Origin: Dermatophagoides farinae
Taxonomy: Eukaryota; Arthropoda; Arachnida; Sarcoptiformes; Pyroglyphidae
Assembly: GCF_024713945.1 (NCBI RefSeq)
Contig: NC_134682.1
Location: 992,001 to 1,056,000 of the forward strand
Direction of reading: 5' to 3'
Length of the DNA stretch: 64,000 bases
Shown: positions 1-13,656 of the stretch, piece by piece
How the letters are laid out: the number at the start of each line of letters is the position of its first letter
Position numbering within the stretch: position 1 is the stretch's first letter
Notes under the pieces: model-generated
The model's input: the letters and a program-made list of their open reading frames with translations, nothing else
The model's database searches: none
What the model was told of the DNA's origin: nothing
Translations under genes and position numbers: made by a program

Positions 1-1731
1 GATTAATATTTGATTATTATTGATCGATTTTGGATCCAGTTAGCTTCTTTCTTGTGTGTGTGTGTTTGCATGTGTGCATGTGTTGTTTTCCATTTTCACA
101 ATTATCGGTTTTTTGTTTCATTATTTTGGATCCATTTATTTTTTTATGATTCAAGTTGTAATTCCAATCAAAGGTAAGTTGTGATCATCAATTTGATGAT
201 GTGATGATGAAGATGTCAAGGATTTACATGTGAAACTAATGATGATGATGATGATAATAGTATGGTTGATTGTTTTCTTTGATTTTTCATCATCATCATT
301 TCTCTTTTCTTGGAGAAATTTACTTTGAGAAATGAGTGGTTGTCCTTTTTTTTCCATTGAAAAAAAAGAGTCAGATTGAATGTAGAGAGAGAGAGAGAGA
401 GAGAGAGATGTTGAAATTTGTTGAAAAAAAATAAAAGACAACAAACAAACAAACAAGAAATGAATGAGAAAGTTTGTTGTTATTTTTCTGATATTTTGTT
501 GAAAAAAAATAATAAATTTTTTATTTTGATTTTTTTTTTTATTTTTGAAGGTTAAATGAATGAACAAAACAACGAAAACATGCCTATAAATATTATTGTG
601 GCCACGTTCGTTTGTTTGTTTGTTTGTTTGTTGGTTGGTTGATTGGTGCAAATTGTTGTCTGTGTTTATTCGTAGTGTTGTGGATAGAAAAATGAATGAA
701 TGAATGAGAGGAAATCCAATGAAAAATCAATTGATTAGTGTTAAGGTTAAGATCCATTGATTATGATGATGATGATAGGGTATTGATGAAAGAATTTTTT
801 TCAAGCAAAAAAAAAAAATTAAAAACACGTGTTTCATCATCATACACACTTGTTTTCCTGTTTGGTTGATTGGTGTGAGAATGGGATGGTGAGAAAGCAA
901 ATTTGAAATTAATTTTTTTTTTAGTGCGTGAGTGGATAGAATGAATAGTGTTTCTCAAAAAAAAAAATTTGAAACCAAAAAAAAAAATGAAATGCAACAA
1001 CAAAAACAAAACGCCCACCATTTTTTTTTTTGCATCAAAAAAAAAATGATGATGATGATGATGATCAACAAACAACCAACCCAGTATATATATATTTTTT
1101 TCCAATTTATAATCAATGAAAGAATTTCAATCATTTCAATACATTGCCCAAGTGTGTGTGTGTGTGTGTACATAAAACACTGGTAGCCATTTATCAATAT
1201 TTTTTGATGATGATGATGATGATGATCACAACCATATGTGTATGTGCTATTTTTATATTGCAATCAATTTTCAATTTTTTTTTCTTTTTATATAAACACC
1301 ACCATTACACTGTGAGAAAATTTTATGTGTTTCTTTAAAATTGTCAAGGTGATGTTTTGTGTTTGTGTGTGTGTGTGTGTTTTAATTTTGTTTTTCTGTT
1401 TGCTAAATGCTGACCACCACCCCCCATCACCACCCCAGCAGTGTGTAGAGATATTTCCTCCTCCTATCCACCATCACCAACAACAACAACAAGATTTTTT
1501 GTTCGATTCTGATAATAACTGTTTGTTTTTTGGATTTTAATTTTGTTTTTTTTTTCTATTTTCCATTTATCATCACAGGTCTTTATTGTGGCTTAACCTT
1601 GTGCATTTGGATTTATATCCGGTGAATCATTTTTTTTTCAGTGTTTTTTTTCTTTGTCAACCAAAATCTTGTCTTCACCAATAATAATGTAGAGTAGTGG
1701 ATGAAATCAAAAACAAAATCAGTGTAAAACA
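1..1731. other. Microsatellite-rich gene-free stretch
   Basis: I see no convincing coding exon here. The stretch holds a GA run at about 384-408, a GTTT run near 608-632, several GAT/ATC runs, TG runs near 1150 and 1360, and many T or A homopolymers. Open frames across it encode only homopolymer-like peptides in several frames at once, as expected from simple repeats. Its 3' end may be 5' UTR or promoter for the Gln/Asn-rich exon that follows. Confidence 0.7.
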
Positions 1732-2905
1732 ATGTCTTCATTGAATTTAGGAATATCGTCAACAACCACAACTATAGCTACAAACATTAATACAACAACA
1801 AAAGAACAACAATTATTGTTTCGCAATAACAACAACAACAACAATATGAATATTTTACAAGCGGCAGCAGTAGCGGCTGCTTCTTCTGCCGCTACTGCTA
1901 TTTCAAATACAAATAATTCACAGAATAATGGCAATGGAGGACAACAACCACAATCCCAGCAGCAAAACAACAACAACAACAAACCCAATTAAATCAAATG
2001 AATAATTTTGATTTTTCACCAATGATTTTTCGTTCAATGTCTGATGCATCAGCTATACGTCGTAATCAACAACAGCAGCAGCAACAGCATCAGCAACAAC
2101 AACAATCAATGAATCAATCATCGTTATATAATAATAATTATCGTCAACAACAACAACAACAGTTGAATAGTTTATATGGAACATCATGGTCTACTAATAA
2201 TAATACAAATGATCAACCATATCCAGATTTGATGACAATAATTAGTCCAGGATCATCATCATCATCATTATTTACAACAACTGGATCACGTATGATTTCA
2301 TTGATGAATAGAAATTCATTCCTTCAACAGCAACAACAACAAGAATCAAATAACTGTGATCAATTGTTTAATAAAACAACGACAACGATGAATGGATTCA
2401 TAAATACATCATCAACATCAACATCACCAACGATGGTAACATCATCTCCGTCTGTATCATCATCATCGTCATCTTCATCATCATCATCATCGATAACAGC
2501 GACTACAACATCAGCAGCAGCAGCAGCAATAACGACAACAACAACAATTATAAATGGACAACGATTAACGAATGTAAATAATAATCAAACGGCAACAACG
2601 ACAACTGATGATGATGATTATGATTTGAATTTGGTTTTCGATGAAATTGGTGCCTTACAACATAAAGGTTTAAATGAACCAGAAGATGATAATTCAACGG
2701 CACCATTACAATTATTGTCACCATCATCATCATCGACAGTAAAAACTGATCAAACGCAAACAATAAAACAACAACAACAACAACAACAATTAACACAGAT
2801 ATTAGCACAGATTGAAATTGATGGAAAAATTTATAAATATGATACTGAACTATATGATCCGATGGATATAACATTGGCGAATGAAAAATATTCAATGAAT
2901 GCACG
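1732..2905 (+). CDS. Gln/Asn/Ser-rich exon, possible alternative first exon of unkempt
   Basis: I do not recognise this protein. Two open frames lie end to end: one from an ATG at 1732 to a stop at 1990-1992, the other from an ATG at 1998 to 2905. Both are rich in Gln, Asn, Ser and Thr and meet in a CAA/AAC tract (about 1961-1985). They could be one reading frame broken by a single missing base in that tract; otherwise the ATG at 1998 starts a 302-residue exon product. The distal part is less repetitive (DLNLVFDEIGALQHKGLNEP, then EIDGKIYKYDTELYDPMDI), suggesting real selection. The exon ends at a good donor (cg|gtaag) in phase 2. That is the phase of the unkempt exon-2 acceptor at 5024, so it could be an alternative unkempt N-terminus skipping the exon at 4085. 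It could instead belong to a separate short gene. Confidence 0.5.
1961..1985 (+). repeat. CAA/AAC tract at a frame switch
   Basis: A CAG/CAA/AAC trinucleotide tract is read as Gln then Asn. The upstream open frame runs through it and stops at 1990, while the downstream frame is open from within the tract onward. Trinucleotide tracts are prone to sequencing and assembly indels and to real length variation. Confidence 0.6.
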
Positions 2906-4084
2906 GTAAGTTTTTCTTTATTATTCATCATCATTATAATAGATGGCGTAATTCGGTTTGTTTGTTTGTTTGTTTTATTTTGAATCGGAGATTATCACTA
3001 GTTCCTGTTTTTTGACAATTATTGGCCCCAGTTATGGTTAATGTTTTTGTCATTTTAATGTCATATTTATGGTTTGATGTAGATGGATTGTTTGTTTGGA
3101 ATTATGGTGATCATATATGAATAATAATAAGAAATGATGATGATAATTAGGTTTTGTTGTTGTTGTTGTTGTTGTCAATTTTTCATTTTTTTTCTGCATG
3201 AATTAAAACGATTCATTAAATAGTAGGAGGGAAAAAAATCGATTTCCAATCAAAGAATGACGACGCAGAATCCTAAATATGATATCGCTTTGTTTATCGT
3301 TGTTTACCGTTGTTGTTGTTGTTGTTGAAAATTTTCAAAAAAATTTCCTATTTGAAACGTTTGTTTCTCATTTTTTTTCTTTGGATCGTTTGTCTCTTTT
3401 TTTCTGACTCTTTTTTTTGAGCCCCAAAAAAAATATTTCGCTATTTTCGTTATATTGTTTTGTTGTTGTTGTTGTTGTTTGATGATTTCACATTTTATAT
3501 ATTCATTTTCAAATTCGCCAAACAACAACAACATAGATCTAAACAGTCGACAGAAAAAAACTGCTTTTTTTCCCCGTTTTGGTGTGTGTGTGTGTGTGTG
3601 TGTGTGTGGGCAATCCATACACAATCTCTTTTCTTGTGTGTGTGTGTGTGTTTACACGTTATTCGTCGAGCCATAAGATATGAGAGAAATTTGTTTGATG
3701 CTTGGCAAGAACGAAAAATTGCAAAAAATCATCATTTTGATTCACATAAACAACCGTTGTGTTGTTTTTCATCATTCATCGTCTTTGTTGTTGTTGTTGT
3801 TGTTGTTGTCCAAACGACAACATATCAGTTGATCTCGATATTTGTTATGTAGATGTGTCTGTTGTTGTAGAAAATTTTTTTTTTTATTTTGGAACGAGAA
3901 TTTTTTCAATGTTTTAGGTGTTTGATGATGTTTATGTAAATGAGGATGATAATGATGATGATGATGATGTGAATATTGCGTGTATCGTCACCAAAAAAAA
4001 AAAACACTTGATGATGATGCAAATTTGGTGAAATTTAAATAATTTTTTTTTGGTGTTGATAAAATTTTTTTATCAAAAAAAAAC
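2906..4084. other. Spacer or first intron upstream of the unkempt ATG
   Basis: This stretch contains GTT runs (about 3157-3174, 3310-3326, 3460-3478), TG runs (about 3582-3608 and 3636-3650) and a GAT run near 3945. An open stretch at about 3677-3735 reads as a plausible peptide (YERNLFDAWQERK) and could follow the 2905 donor in phase. It soon runs into a GTT repeat and has a poor acceptor, so I do not call it. Just upstream of the ATG at 4085 there is an in-frame stop at 4040 and no AG between, so 4085 is a start codon in a 5' UTR-bearing exon. Confidence 0.5.
2941..2948 (+). promoter_or_regulatory. AGATGGCG octamer, CTCF/YY1-like
   Basis: AGATGGCG in an AT-rich setting resembles the core of the CTCF consensus and is also similar to YY1/Pho sites. 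It lies just inside the intron after the exon ending at 2905. Four exact copies on either strand occur in the window, where base composition predicts well under one. Confidence 0.3.
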
Positions 4085-7000
4085 ATGATGACCACCACCA
4101 ACTCCAGTGCTGCTGCTACTACTGCTCCTGCTGCTCATCATCATCATTATTATCATCATCACCATTATGGTGGTGGTGGTGGTGGTCAATCGCGACAATC
4201 GCATTGTATGATCCAATTGGATCAAAATCATCAGAATAATTCATTGAAAACAATTATTCATCATCAATCATCATCATTATCATCATCACCACGGTCATCG
4301 TCGTCTTCGTCATCATCATCAAATCGAAGTTCACCATTTAATGGATCAACAACGACAAATGGTTCTAATAAATTTGTTGATTCAACAACAATGTCGACGA
4401 CGACAACGATGGCGACGATGATGATGATTAATGGTAATAGTAATATCAGCAATGGTGGTTGTAATAATTATCAACGAAAAAATCGTTTAAATCACCAACA
4501 AACATCAACATTACCAACGGAAAAATTATCACATTATAAGTGAGTATATATATAAATGATGTTGGAATTCGATTTGAAAAGAAAGAAAGAAATGTGTTCC
4601 GATTCATTGATTGATCGATTTCCTTTTTTTTCTGTTTGATAAATGTTTTGCTTGAAATGAAATTCACGAAAATTTGTTTTCTTCTTATCAAATTAATAAT
4701 CATCATCTGGTCGTGTTTTCCTAATTTTTTTTTGATCAAGATAATTGTACAAATGGAATGAATGTTTATGATGTTTAGATCTTATCATTTTGTCGTTTTT
4801 TTTCCTTTGAAAATGGACTTGTTGTTGTTGTTGATCCCGGAACACGAATTTGGTTCCGATCAAGCTCGTTTTTGTTGTTGTTTTTCAAAATTTTCGATTG
4901 TTTGATTACATTTGTTTAATGATGAATGAATGGTGATTTTTTTTTTGTTTAAAATTTTAATTAATCAATTAATTAATTAATTGTTTTTCTTTTCTCCTTT
5001 CCAATCATCATATATATATATAGCTATCTACGAGATTTTCGTTGTGAACAATGTCCACTATTTTTACAACATAAATGTACACAACATAAACCGTTCACTT
5101 GTTTTCATTGGCATTTCGCTAATCAACGTAGACGTCGTCCATTACGTAAACGTGATGGTACATTTAATTATTCACCAGATAATTATTGTACCAAATATGA
5201 TGATACTACCGGTATTTGTCCCGATGGTGATGAGTAAGTAGTTTGTTTTTGTTTTTTTGTTTTTTTTTTGTTTTACGTTTTTTTTTGTCTTTTGAATTGA
5301 AAAAGAAATTATTACTAGACTAGATTCTATTTTTAAAAAAAAGCCAGTTATTAGCCATATTTTTAGATTTGAAACAAGATTACACACCAATTTGACCAAG
5401 TTTTTATTATATTATTTTATATATACATGTTGTCCATCCAGTTACTTTTGTTTTATCTTTTGACATGCTTCAATGCATTTTAGTGCCAGATTTTTTTTTT
5501 ATAAGTTAGGTGGACATCTTTGAATAGAGCAAGCAATTTCCTGTTCTTGTTGAATAAATTTTGATTTCAAAATTATTGAATTGAAATGGAATGAAATGAT
5601 CATCATATCATCATAATCCTTTATGATGATTATGAAAATTTTTTTTCATGGCTTTAAGGCTTCCGGATTTTTTTTTTATTTTCATTTTATGATCAATTGA
5701 CATTATATATCAACGATCCTGGATCTATTACCACCCTACCTTGTTTAGATGATGATGATGATGATGTATATAAAAATAGACCACAAATTGGATACGTTTC
5801 CGGAAATGAAAATTTTTTTTTGATTTTTTTCCACGCACTAAAACAAGAACAACCACTGTCTACAGTGATGATGATGTTTTTTGTTGATAAACTGTTTCAA
5901 CATATCCGACTTTTTTTTCAAAGAGAAATTTTCATTTTCATTCATTCATTCATTCGTTACTGGTTTAGAAATGAACCTTGTATGTGTGTGTCAGTGTTGC
6001 CCATCATATAGTCTAGTTTATTGAACTTTTCTCAGGTGAGGCATAAAAATGAGCTGAAAATTTTTTCTCCTTTCACTCTCATTCTTTTTCTCTCATTTGC
6101 ATAAATTTTTTTTTCATTTATTTCACTTTCTCTACAGTTAACCGGATGTTTGTTTGTTTGTTTGTGTTTTTTTTTTTTTGAGAAACTTTCAAAATTTGAA
6201 TATTTGTCAATTCTTTTTATAAAAAAAAAATTACGGAAAATTTTTTTTCCTGAAAATTTTTCAGACAAATGATTATCATCATTATTTTGTCATTCAATTT
6301 GCTTATCAGATGTCATTATTTATATGAATGGCTAAGATGTTTTTGTTGTTGTGTGTGTGTAGAATGGTGTCCGGTAATCGAATCGAATGAATTATTTATT
6401 TATTTATGGATTTTTTTTCAATTTCTTTTCGTTTTTTTTTGTTTCAATTCAATATTTACATTGATTCAATCAATCAATCAATAATCGATTGATTTTGTTT
6501 GTATTCATTCATAGACATTCAATATTGTTGTGTTGTTGTTTTTTTTGATGATTTTGATTTTCCCACCTTGATGTTTTTTGTTTTTCTCATCAATTTTCTA
6601 TATCATAGATGATTGATTGATTGATTATTCGAGGCAAAATCAAGAAAGATATATATAATGATCATTGTGATACAAGTATACCGTGAATTCTTGGGAAAAA
6701 ATATTTTTCTCATTCACATTCATATATTCAAATAATGATGTGAATGAGAATAACAAACATCTGCATCCCCCCCACCAGACCATTTTGCTTGCATTTTTTT
6801 TTTGATCCAATTTCTTTTTTTTCAAATTAATAATTTCAAATTCACATGAGAAAGTCAATGGCCACATTTAATGATTTTCATTCATTGAATATTTCTATGT
6901 TTTAATTTCAGTTGGTCAGTAGTAGTAGTAGCCAGGTGTTTTTCAAGTGTTTGTTTACAAAATGGTAGAAAAAAAAATCTGTCCGAAACAGCTGAAATAA

Positions 7001-10000
7001 TAATTGTAATGATGATAATGGTAATTGATCGGGTTTTGATCCTTTTTTTTATTGCAAAACCATCTGTCGATTGCTTTTAATCTAATGTTTTTGTTTTTTT
7101 TTGAATTTGGAATTTTGTTAATGTGTGTGTGTGCCACGTGTTACACACAATTTATTTAGTTGTTAAAAGAGTTGAATAAACAAATGTTTTGTTTTTCTTT
7201 TTTTCTGTTTTTTTTTTGTTTATCATTAGCTGTCCATATTTACATCGTACAGCCGGTGATACTGAACGTCGTTATCATTTACGTTATTATAAGACCGGTA
7301 TGTGTGTATATGAAACAGATGAACGTGGTTATTGTGTTAAAAATGGTGCACATTGTGCATTTGCACATGGTTCACGTGATTTACGTATGGCCGTATTTGA
7401 TATACGTGAACAACAACAAATAACCGGTACAAATTCATTAACAAATGGTGGCAATATACATTGTGATGGTATTGGCGGTGGTATTAATGGTGTTATCGGT
7501 AGTCATGATGGTCTAATTAATGGTGATCATTTGATCAATGGCGGTACCGGTTGCTGTCAATCATCATCCACATCAACACAACATATGTTTGATAAGGATC
7601 GTTGCGCAATACATGAAGATCCACGTTGGCAAAATACAGCATTTGTATTGGCATATTATAAAACGGAATTATGTAAAAGACCACCACGTGTTTGTCGACA
7701 AGGGTAAGTTAAAAACAATTTTTTTTCTATGGAATGGAAATATTTAAATTTCATTCAAATGAAAATGGGAATTTTTTTTCTATTTATTCTCTCTTTCTCT
7801 CTCTCTCTCGCCTTTCACCAAAACAACATTTTTATTTTCTTTTTTGCTGAGAATGGCCAAGGCCCAAACAAAAAAAAAATATGAAAGGGAGATGCAATGG
7901 AAATGGCTTAAAAAAAATGAATTTAAAAAAATTTTGAAATGAAAACCTATCATTTCATTGGTGTTGTCTATTCAAATATGGAATATATGGATATTCAATT
8001 TTTTTCCGCAGATTTTTTTTTGTACTAGGATACCGTATAATCATCATCATCATTATCTTTATTATTAAATTTAGCCAATTTAACACCTACATAGCCAGAT
8101 GGATGATCTGAAACCATGTTTGGTGTTTGTGTACTGTGCTTATATATATATTATATATTTATGAATCTCTTTATAGTTTGTTGTTGTTTAATAATTTGAT
8201 TATATGAGATTATGATGTTTTTCATTCAATCAAGCGAACGAAAAAAATTTTTTTTTTTTTGCTCAGTTACTGTAATATTTTTGGGTCATTCACCACTATC
8301 ATTATCATTGGCGTTATTTCTATTCGGTACAACCGATTGGTCAATCGATTGATTTGATTCGATTGGCCAGTCAGCCAGTCGAAGCCTGTCATATGATGAG
8401 AAAATTAAAAAAAAAGATTCTTTTTGTAACAAACCACACACAATGGCAAGAAATATATTTATTTATTGCCTGTCAATCTTTTTTTTCAAATTTCTAACAT
8501 CATTTTTTTTGAATGGATTAGAAATTGTTGAAGAATTTTGTTGTTTTATTTCTGATTTCTGATGGTTGTTGCTTGTCATTTCCAAATAAGGGATTGACAT
8601 GATGGTGATTTTGTTTTTTCTTTTCATACGGCTCGATATTTTGTTGTTGTTGTTGTTGTTGTAATCACTAATTTCTATAGAATGAAAACAAATCAATGAA
8701 TGAATAAAGTCATGTTTTTCTCCACATTATAGTGTTTGGTGGTGGTGGTGGTGTGTTATATTATTAGCGAAAATTGAAATATTAACATTTTTTTTCATCG
8801 ATGTTGATGTTTTGAATTGAAATTTTTTTTCCTCTCTCTCTCTCCATGTTTATTGATGATGATGATAATTTGGTGATGGTTGACGCGTGTTTTTAAAATT
8901 TTTTTTTTTGATTGATTTTTGATTGATTTAATTTTGATTTCAGTATGGGCCATTGACCATCTTTTATGGTGGATTTCTAATTAGATTTGACTAATTTTTT
9001 TTCTGGTTACAGTTGGGCGTTTTTTTTTCTTTGACTACGAAATTGCCCATTTTGATCCGAAAAAAAATGATGACCCCCTTCACTAAATAGATTTGGTAAA
9101 AGACAGTAAAAAAAGCCTTGAATTTTTATATTCATTCCAAAATTTGCCTGCCCCCCACTCACACACACATGAGCGATAGATGAGTAATTTGAAAAAAAAA
9201 TAAACAGAAATTTAAAAAAAAAAATGAAAGAAAATGATCTTGTGATCTTTTCTTTACATAATTAGTTTATGTTATGTTATGTTTGTTAGTTAGTTAGTGT
9301 GTGTTTTTTTTAACAACTTTAATGTTGTTTTTGTCGTTGTCGTTGTCGTTGTCCTTTTCGTTGTTGTTGTCGTTTTTGTTGATGATGATGTTATTGAAAT
9401 TCAATCTAAATCCTTAAATTCAATTCAATTCATTGTGTATGTATGTGTTTGTATGTTTGCAAATTGCAATACAGATCATCATCATCATTTTATTTTATTT
9501 GGGCGCCAATATATGTATGTGTGTGTAGTGTGTAAATATATACATGTGTATGTATGTATTATGGTTAACAAACAACAACCAACGAAAATGACTATATCAT
9601 AATAATGAATATGATGATGATGATGATCATATGACACATCGATATAATGATGATGATGAGTGTTGTTGTTGTTGTTGTTATTTTGTTGGGTTAAATTTGT
9701 ATTTGGTTGCTTGGTTGGTTGTTGACGATTATTATGATGATGATGATTGGTTTCTCGATTTGTGTGTTTCTGTCTATTTTTTTTTGTTTTGTTTTGTTTT
9801 GTTATATCATCATCATGACGATGAAACAGAAATAGCAGTTTGATGATGATGATTGCTTGAATTGAATTTCTATTTTTCTCTCATTTCTATTTTTTTGTTT
9901 GTTTGTTTGTTTGTTTGGTTGACTAATTCAAAAAAAAAAATTCGCTTTATTATCATCATCAGAAAGAAAGAAAGAAAGAAAAACAGAATCGATGATTTTT

Positions 10001-10574
10001 TAGGTCATTGATAGGGTTCAATTATTTTCGTAATGCTCATGCGTGATTCTGACCTTGAATTTTTTTCAGATTCTGGAAGCAAAATAATATAATGATGTGT
10101 ATGTGTTTGTGGTAGTAGCAAAAATGAAAAAAAAAATAAAGATTTTAAATTTAGCTAGATAGATGGTGTATTTTTCTTTTTAAAGTTCTTATTCCAATGT
10201 ATAGTAGAATTGTGGACGAAAGAAAAAACAATTCTCAAGAATCTATTTCATACATCATGAACAAAAAAAAATAAATAATCTGGTTATGATATAATGATCC
10301 TAGAGAATCGTAATAGTACCGAATTGGTCGATTCCCGAAAAGAATTCAGTTAGAAGGCCCTAACAAAGAGAGAGAGAGAGAGAGAGGGTATCGAACGATA
10401 GAAAAAAAATGTGTTTGTTGTAAATATCATCATTTGACACAATCAATTGTCGTCGTAAATAGAAAGTGATAAAAAAAAATTGTGAGAAAATAAAGAAAAA
10501 ATTTTTCGAGTCGAATCAATATATGTAGAAATTTAAAGAGTGAGGGTACCGTACCCATTTTATAAATGACCTTC

Positions 10575-10606
<32 letters not shown>

Positions 10607-13600
10607 CGATGATGATGGTGAGATATAATAAGCGATTTGTTTGGTAATAAATAACTAAATAAAAAAAAAATTTGAAATGCGCAATGATGATGATGATGAT
10701 GAAAAACGATTCATTCACAATGATTATGAAGGTCATGGCCATCATACCACACATTAAAATACCGCTACTACCACCACCACCAACACATATTTATCCCGAA
10801 AAAAATATATCGATCAACTAACACTGAAAAAAAATATTTATATTTTTTGAAGCCAGATTTTTCTTTACTTTCGGTTGGCTAAAAACATCTGTATAGGGGT
10901 GGGCGAATCATCATCCTTTTTTGTTTTTTTTTTTTTTGGTATTTGTTGTTTTTTCGAATAATTTAAATATAATAAATATTTAACGGATATATGGCCTTGA
11001 AAGTTCTCTTTCGCTGAATATATTATGATGATGAGTTTTTCGGGTTGATGAAATTTCGAGGTGTTTACGAAAAAAAAGATGATGATGATGATGACAAAGG
11101 AGAAAAGAATTTGGAAAATTTATGGCAAGATTTTTTTTTCATGCTAAAAATTGTTAATGATTTCTTTGGAAATTTGTCGGTGGATTTTTTTTCCCATATG
11201 GCCCCGAAAGGATTTTGTTTTCAGACCATATAGGATTTAGGCGTTGATTCTAGTTATTTTTCTGGTTAAGATTTTAGAACACAATGTTTTTCTGCATAAT
11301 TTGATTTTAATTGAATTTTTTTTTTATTCGTAGCTATGCTTGTCCACAATATCATAATAATAAAGATCGTCGTAGATCACCGAAAAAATTTAAATATCGT
11401 TCAACACCGTGTCCATCGGTGAAACAAGGTGATGAATGGGGTGATCCGAATAATTGTGAAAATCAAGATGATTGTATCTATTGTCATACACGTACTGAAC
11501 AACAATTTCATCCAGAAATTTATAAAAGTACTAAATGTAATGATATACAACAATCGGGTCATTGTCCACGTGGACCGTTCTGTGCGTTTGCACATTCTGA
11601 AAATACCGGTATGTTGTATGCATTAATTATTCATATCATCATATAAATGTTAATTAATTAAATGATAATTAATTGTTTTAATCTAGATGAAATTAATATG
11701 GCCAAAGAATTTGCAACAAATCCAAATACAGAACTGTTACCATCATCAATTATTAATAATGCATCAACAGCCACCGTAGCAGCAGCATCATCTACAACAA
11801 CAGCAACAGCGACAACGACTACGGGTAAATCAAATCATCATCATCATCACCATCATCATGGCCAACAACCGCATCATCATAATAATCATCAGAATCAAAA
11901 TAATAATAATAATAATAATACATCACCAATGGAAATTGTACGAGCCAATTCTTATAGTCGTGGTTCATCATCATCCGCCGCATCAAATCATAATACTGCA
12001 GCTGTAAATAACAATAATAACAATTCATCATCATCATCAATGATGATTGCTTCATCATTACCGGAACATGTTGAATTCGGTGTATTCGATTTAAACAACG
12101 CTCAACAACAACATCAAATGGTATTTGATTTGATTTTTTTTAGGTTTTTTTAGATTTTTAATTTGAAATTTAAAATTTAAAAATTTAGGCTCAAAATGAA
12201 TTAACAGCTAGCCAAAATAATTCTCAACCGCAACAAAATCAAAATCAAAATCAAAATATTCTTGGACCAATAGCACGTCCAAGATCATTTTCAACATCGA
12301 ATACGATGAAAACATCGACATCATCAGCATTGATGACAAATTGGTTAGAAAATAAAAATAGTTTATTACATCATAAAGCTGCAGCATTTATAAATAAAAA
12401 TCTACAACAACAACAACAACATCAGCAGCAACAACAACAGCAGCAGCAGCACCAGCAACAACAACCACAGCAATCATTATTTTCAACAGCATCATCTTGT
12501 TCATCATTATTTCCTGGAACTAATTCGATTGAACCGGTATTATCGAATGGTGGTTGTGGTCCATTTTCTACGAATTCTTTATATGAACAACAGCATCAAC
12601 AACAACAATCAGCTGTTGCAACAGCATTTGATTCAATGTTAAATAATCATGATCTCAGTTTTGATGAGCTTGATAATTTTGTACCGAAAACGGCAAATGT
12701 TATTGATAATTGTCATTCATCAACAACGGCAATGGATTCAGCGGCAGCAGCAGCTGCTGTACAATCATCATTTGGTTCAATGTTAAGACGTGGTTCATAT
12801 TCATTTAATGAATCTGAACCGATTAATATACCACCACGTGGTATAATGGCTAATACTAATGGTGAACTACATCATCGTTCAACATCGGCTTCTGGTTTTA
12901 ATCTTTCACCACCGAATCATCAAATGAATGCAGCGGCTGCAGCTGCTGCCGCATCACCAATTCTTGGATCAACATTCTTGGCCACCAGACAGCATTCATT
13001 GCCGGCAAATCAATCATTATTTGATCAATTTGCTGTTGCTGCTAATTTGAATAATGTTAATGGAACAACAGCTGCAACAACAACTAATCAAACACAACAG
13101 AGTGTTGTTGCAGCAATAATGGAAATGCAACGATTAAAAGAAGAAAATAATGCAGCAAAAAATCGATTTTTTGAATCACAGGAAACAATGCAACAAGTCA
13201 TACAGGTAACGGTAACGGTCTTGTGGTTGTTTTGATTTTATTGATTTAAACATTTTATATTTTCAGTGGTGCCAATTACAATTGAATGAAGCACAGAAAC
13301 GTGAAAAAATGGCTGAAAAACAACGTGATGAGGTCAGTTATTGTTGTCACGTGTTTTTTGTATTAATTTTATTATTTTCGTATAGGCTTTATCAAGGCTT
13401 GATATACGGGAAAAAGAATTGGAAATGATGCGTACAAATGAATCGAATGCATTCCAAAAACGTAAACAAGATCTCTCGACAATGCCACGTAATCAATTAT
13501 TACAATTGAAACAGAAATTATCACAGGATTTATCCTGTATTGAAGAGGTTTGTACATTGTTAATGTTTTTTTTTTTAGTGTAAAAAAATGTTTTTTTTTC

Positions 13601-13656
13601 ATCCCAAAAAATTTTTTTAGGCATTAAAAACAATGTCCACCGGAAATGTTGTTTAA
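4085..13656 (+). CDS. unk: Unkempt homologue, CCCH zinc-finger RNA-binding protein
   Basis: Unkempt binds mRNA and represses translation during neural development. Nine exons join in phase: 4085-4539, 5024-5233, 7230-7703, 11334-11608, 11687-12120, 12189-13205, 13267-13332, 13386-13547, 13621-13656, giving 1042 residues (Drosophila about 600, human about 810). After a low-complexity N-terminus (1-150), exons 2-4 (about 152-471) encode the CCCH clusters, with near-invariant blocks such as RKRDGTFNYS, CPYLHRTAGDTERRYHLRYY, CKRPPRVCRQGYACPQYHN and CHTRTEQQFHPEIYKSTKCN. Exons 5-6 are Asn/Gln/His/Ala-rich; codons from 13112 to 13547 form a coiled coil. The protein ends after the coiled coil without the C-terminal RING-like finger known from family members. 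Introns 5234-7229 and 7704-11333 are long; the rest are short. The start at 4085 is supported by an upstream in-frame stop. Confidence 0.95.
5234..7229 (+). other. unk: Unkempt intron 2
   Basis: This intron of about 2 kb separates the first and second blocks of the zinc-finger region. It contains simple repeats (GAT near 5748, TTG near 6528, GT runs) and no open frame that looks coding. The flanking exons join in phase 2 to restore a GDDCPYLHR-type junction. Confidence 0.85.
7704..11333 (+). other. unk: Unkempt intron 3 (3.6 kb)
   Basis: This is the longest intron in the gene. It is full of GTT, GAT, GTTT, GAAA and GA runs and a long CAA run at about 10574-10607. I found no nested gene on either strand. 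The exons on each side join to give the continuous RQGYACPQYH zinc-finger sequence. Confidence 0.85.
10574..10607 (+). repeat. (CAA)n microsatellite
   Basis: About eleven CAA units lie in unkempt intron 3. It is one of the longest pure trinucleotide arrays in the window. Confidence 0.9.

Noticed and set aside
151-1540. Overlapping open frames on both strands
   Set aside because: They arise from simple repeats open in many frames at once. No splice structure or non-repetitive protein segment supports them.
3677-3852. Possible coding exon (YERNLFDAWQERK) after the 1732-2905 exon
   Set aside because: The phase fits, but the acceptor has a poor pyrimidine tract. The frame also enters a GTT repeat and stops, with no further exon before the unkempt start.
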